A stretch of 64,000 nt of DNA. It comes from Pectobacterium carotovorum (GTDB lineage: Bacteria; Pseudomonadota; Gammaproteobacteria; Enterobacterales; Enterobacteriaceae). The position numbers were made by a program, and so were the translations under genes. The notes beneath the pieces were generated by a model that was not told the DNA's origin, made no database searches, and was given only the letters and a program-made list of their open reading frames with translations. The stretch lies in NCBI RefSeq assembly GCF_900129615.1, contig NZ_FQWI01000001.1, positions 372,001 to 436,000 of the forward strand, written 5' to 3'. Shown piece by piece: positions 62,112 through 64,000 of the stretch. Within the stretch, counting starts at the first letter, position 1. The number at the start of each line of letters is the position of its first letter.

Positions 62112-62829
62112 CGCCTTGTATGTTGGCAAGGTTCGCCATCGACGCTTCACGCCCGTTACACATCGTTTCGACTATGCGTTATTCATGACGTTAATCGATT
62201 TAGATGAGATCCCCGCCTTGCCGCATGCGGGGATTGCGCTAGAGCGCTTTTCCCCTGCGTCATTTTGTCGCGGTGATTACCTCGGTGGCGGCGATATCAA
62301 AACCAAAGCGCAGGATCGGATTGCAGAACTGACTGGGGAACGCCTCACGGGGAAAGTACTACTGCTGTGCCAGCTACGCTATCTCGGCTGCTATTTCAAC
62401 CCGGTCAATTTCTATTATTTGTACGATGAGCATAACGAACTACGCTGGTTATTGGCAGAAGTGCGTAATACGCCTTGGAACGAACGTCATACCTATGCCG
62501 TCGTCCCCGATGGTTCTACGCCTGTTTCCAAAGCGTTTCATGTGTCGCCTTTTAACCCGATGGACATGGTGTATCACTGGCGACTCACGCCGCCCGATGC
62601 GCGTCTGCGGATTCACATCGAGAATCACAGACAAGGGCGCGAGTTTGACGCGACGCTGGTGCTGCATCGTCAGCCGCTCACTCGTGCCGCCCTGCGCGCC
62701 CAGCTTTGGTCTCTGCCGTTAATGACGATGAAAACCGCCTGCACCATATATTGGCAGGCTTTGAAACTGTGGATTAAACGCTCACCCGTTTATCCTCATC
62801 CGCAGTCTGAAAAGAAGGACAACCCATGA
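62104..62829 (+). CDS. DUF1365 protein of the cfa2 operon
   Basis: A 241-residue protein of the DUF1365 family: NSALYVGKVRHRRFTPVTHR at the start, LRYLGCYFNPVNFYYLYDEH near residue 90 and VSPFNPMDMVYHWRL near 150. The function is unknown, but the genes nearly always sit between an FAD oxidoreductase and a cyclopropane fatty acid synthase. The start at 62104 is inside the end of the FAD gene; the stop overlaps the cfa gene (ATGA). Confidence 0.9.
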   Translation: MNSALYVGKVRHRRFTPVTHRFDYALFMTLIDLDEIPALPHAGIALERFSPASFCRGDYLGGGDIKTKAQDRIAELTGERLTGKVLLLCQLRYLGCYFNPVNFYYLYDEHNELRWLLAEVRNTPWNERHTYAVVPDGSTPVSKAFHVSPFNPMDMVYHWRLTPPDARLRIHIENHRQGREFDATLVLHRQPLTRAALRAQLWSLPLMTMKTACTIYWQALKLWIKRSPVYPHPQSEKKDNP

Positions 62830-64000
62830 GTTCAACGGAAACACAGCTGGTGCGTCACCCGAGCAATACCGCTCGCTATACTCGAGCCAGAAAAGTGGTC
62901 TTTCTTCTGCTTAGTCGAATAGATGGCGGAGGGTTGCGCCTTCGCGAACCAGAAGGCAATGAAATGTTATTCGGGGATCGGCACGCGACGCTGCAAGGTG
63001 AAATCACGATACATAACCACCGTGTTTACCGCCGTGTACTGCTCGGTGGAAGTATCGCTGCCGGCGAAAGCTATATCGATGGTGATTGGAGCTCAACCAA
63101 CCTCACGCTCGTTCTCCAACTTTTGGCGCAAAATCAGGCGCTAATCGATACGCTTGAAACGCGCTTTGGCTGGCTGACGGGGCCATTTCATCGTTTCATC
63201 CACTGGTGCCGTCGTAATCGCCCGCAGCAGGCACAGAAAAATATCGCCGCCCATTACGATCTGGGCAACCATTTTTACCGCAGCTTTCTCGATAGCGAAA
63301 TGCTCTACTCCAGCGCCTGGTATCAGCAACCCGAAATGACGCTGGAAGACGCTCAGCGCGCCAAGCTGCGTCGCCTCTGCGAACAGTTGGCACTCTGTGA
63401 AACGGATCATTTACTGGAAATTGGCACCGGCTGGGGAGGATTAGCCGAACTGGCCGCACGTGAATATGGCTGTCACGTCACCACAACCACGTTGTCACAA
63501 CAGCAGTATGACTATGCGGTTGAGCGCATTCAGCAAGCAGGCCTTAGCCATAAAGTGACAGTGCTGTTACAGGATTACCGCGCGTTGACCGGCCAGTATG
63601 ACAAGCTGGTGTCGGTCGAAATGATCGAAGCGGTCGGAAAAGCCTATTTACCCACCTTCTTCAAACGCTGCCAGCAATTGCTGCGTCCACAAGGCCGTAT
63701 GGTGCTTCAGGCGATCACAATTGCCGACCAGCGCTACAGCCATTACAGTCGTAATGTCGATTTTATCCAACGCTACATTTTTCCCGGCGGTTTTCTGCCC
63801 TCAATTACCGCGATGACGACCACCATGACGCGGCATACCGATTTTATCACCCGCGATCTGTTTGATATCGGTCAGGACTATGCCCGCACCCTCAGCGAAT
63901 GGCGGCAGCGCTTTTATCAGCAGTGGCATATGCTGAATGCTCAGGGCTTTGATGAACCTTTCCAGCGCCTGTGGGTGTTTTACCTTTGCTATTGTGAAGC
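62826..64000 (+). CDS. cfa: Cyclopropane-fatty-acyl-phospholipid synthase-like methyltransferase (partial)
   Basis: SAM-dependent enzyme expected to methylenate unsaturated acyl chains of membrane phospholipids. At least 391 residues are present and the gene runs off the right edge. Motifs: NIAAHYDLGNHFYRSFLDSE near residue 140, the SAM loop LLEIGTGWGGLAELAA near 197, VSVEMIEAVGKAYLP near 262 and YIFPGGFLPSI near 318. It is the last visible gene of the operon, starting by ATGA overlap. It may be a paralogue rather than the classical cfa; without the C-terminus and without seeing a second copy this is open. Confidence 0.9.
   Translation, partial: MSSTETQLVRHPSNTARYTRARKVVFLLLSRIDGGGLRLREPEGNEMLFGDRHATLQGEITIHNHRVYRRVLLGGSIAAGESYIDGDWSSTNLTLVLQLLAQNQALIDTLETRFGWLTGPFHRFIHWCRRNRPQQAQKNIAAHYDLGNHFYRSFLDSEMLYSSAWYQQPEMTLEDAQRAKLRRLCEQLALCETDHLLEIGTGWGGLAELAAREYGCHVTTTTLSQQQYDYAVERIQQAGLSHKVTVLLQDYRALTGQYDKLVSVEMIEAVGKAYLPTFFKRCQQLLRPQGRMVLQAITIADQRYSHYSRNVDFIQRYIFPGGFLPSITAMTTTMTRHTDFITRDLFDIGQDYARTLSEWRQRFYQQWHMLNAQGFDEPFQRLWVFYLCYCE

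Overview
The window is a chromosomal stretch of a plant-associated enterobacterium, most likely Pectobacterium or a close soft-rot relative. This is inferred from protein resemblance and gene order, not from a database search. Supporting signs are enterobacterial housekeeping genes in E. coli-like order (manA, fumC, tus; ynfM, ynfL, mlc, ynfK), a bacterial expansin, an EcaC-type protein and the srfABC locus. The tus gene with a near-canonical Ter site just upstream (about 19.44 kb) places the window in the replication terminus region. No rRNA, tRNA, CRISPR array, transposase or integrase was seen.

Layout. 0.2-8.5 kb: L-arabinose use, with araBA (minus) divergent from araFGH-araC (plus) around a shared control region; araD is not in the window. 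8.6-16.8 kb: ydgJ-type oxidoreductase, yfeH-type and ACR3/BASS-type carriers, an EcaC-family protein, adenosine deaminase, ydgA and manA. 17-26 kb: fumC, tus with Ter, ynfM/ynfL, mlc, ynfK (second dethiobiotin synthetase), a 14-helix drug-type exporter and a DUF1161 protein. 26-27.3 kb: an unrecognised lipoprotein and ynfB.

27.5-37.2 kb is the accessory part, AT-rich in places and interrupted by core genes (ydfG and a Tat-exported HisC-like aminotransferase). It holds (i) a 505-aa protein built of about eleven 37-44 aa repeats with a GELIDELID motif, followed by a one-repeat mini-paralogue; (ii) a compact CBASS anti-phage operon (small repeat protein, Cap15-like 2TM/beta-barrel effector, CD-NTase); (iii) a two-gene locus of a secreted coiled-coil protein and a 612-aa coiled-coil protein with one central hydrophobic hairpin, resembling alpha-helical pore-forming toxins; and (iv) next to it, a 28-codon remnant of the 3' end of an AraC-family gene, marking an insertion or deletion scar.

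37.4-51.3 kb: pptA tautomerase, the dat-ddc operon for 1,3-diaminopropane, digH (yddW) glycosidase lipoprotein, a VF530-type protein, an ArgP-like regulator, a chemoreceptor, a GNAT enzyme, a YbjJ-like exporter with a TetR regulator and an evident operator palindrome, cytochrome b562 and osmC. 51.5-59.4 kb: the expansin and srfABC, in which SrfB has actin/Hsp70-type nucleotide-binding motifs, SrfC has a P-loop GTPase-like domain and SrfA is a membrane-anchored protein. 59.6-64 kb: a tightly overlapping lipid-modification operon (NTF2-like, SDR, FAD oxidoreductase, DUF1365, cyclopropane fatty acid synthase) that runs off the right edge.

The most notable content is the accessory block (repeat protein family, CBASS operon, toxin-like pair and AraC scar), followed by the Ter/tus arrangement and the NTPase pair of srfBC.
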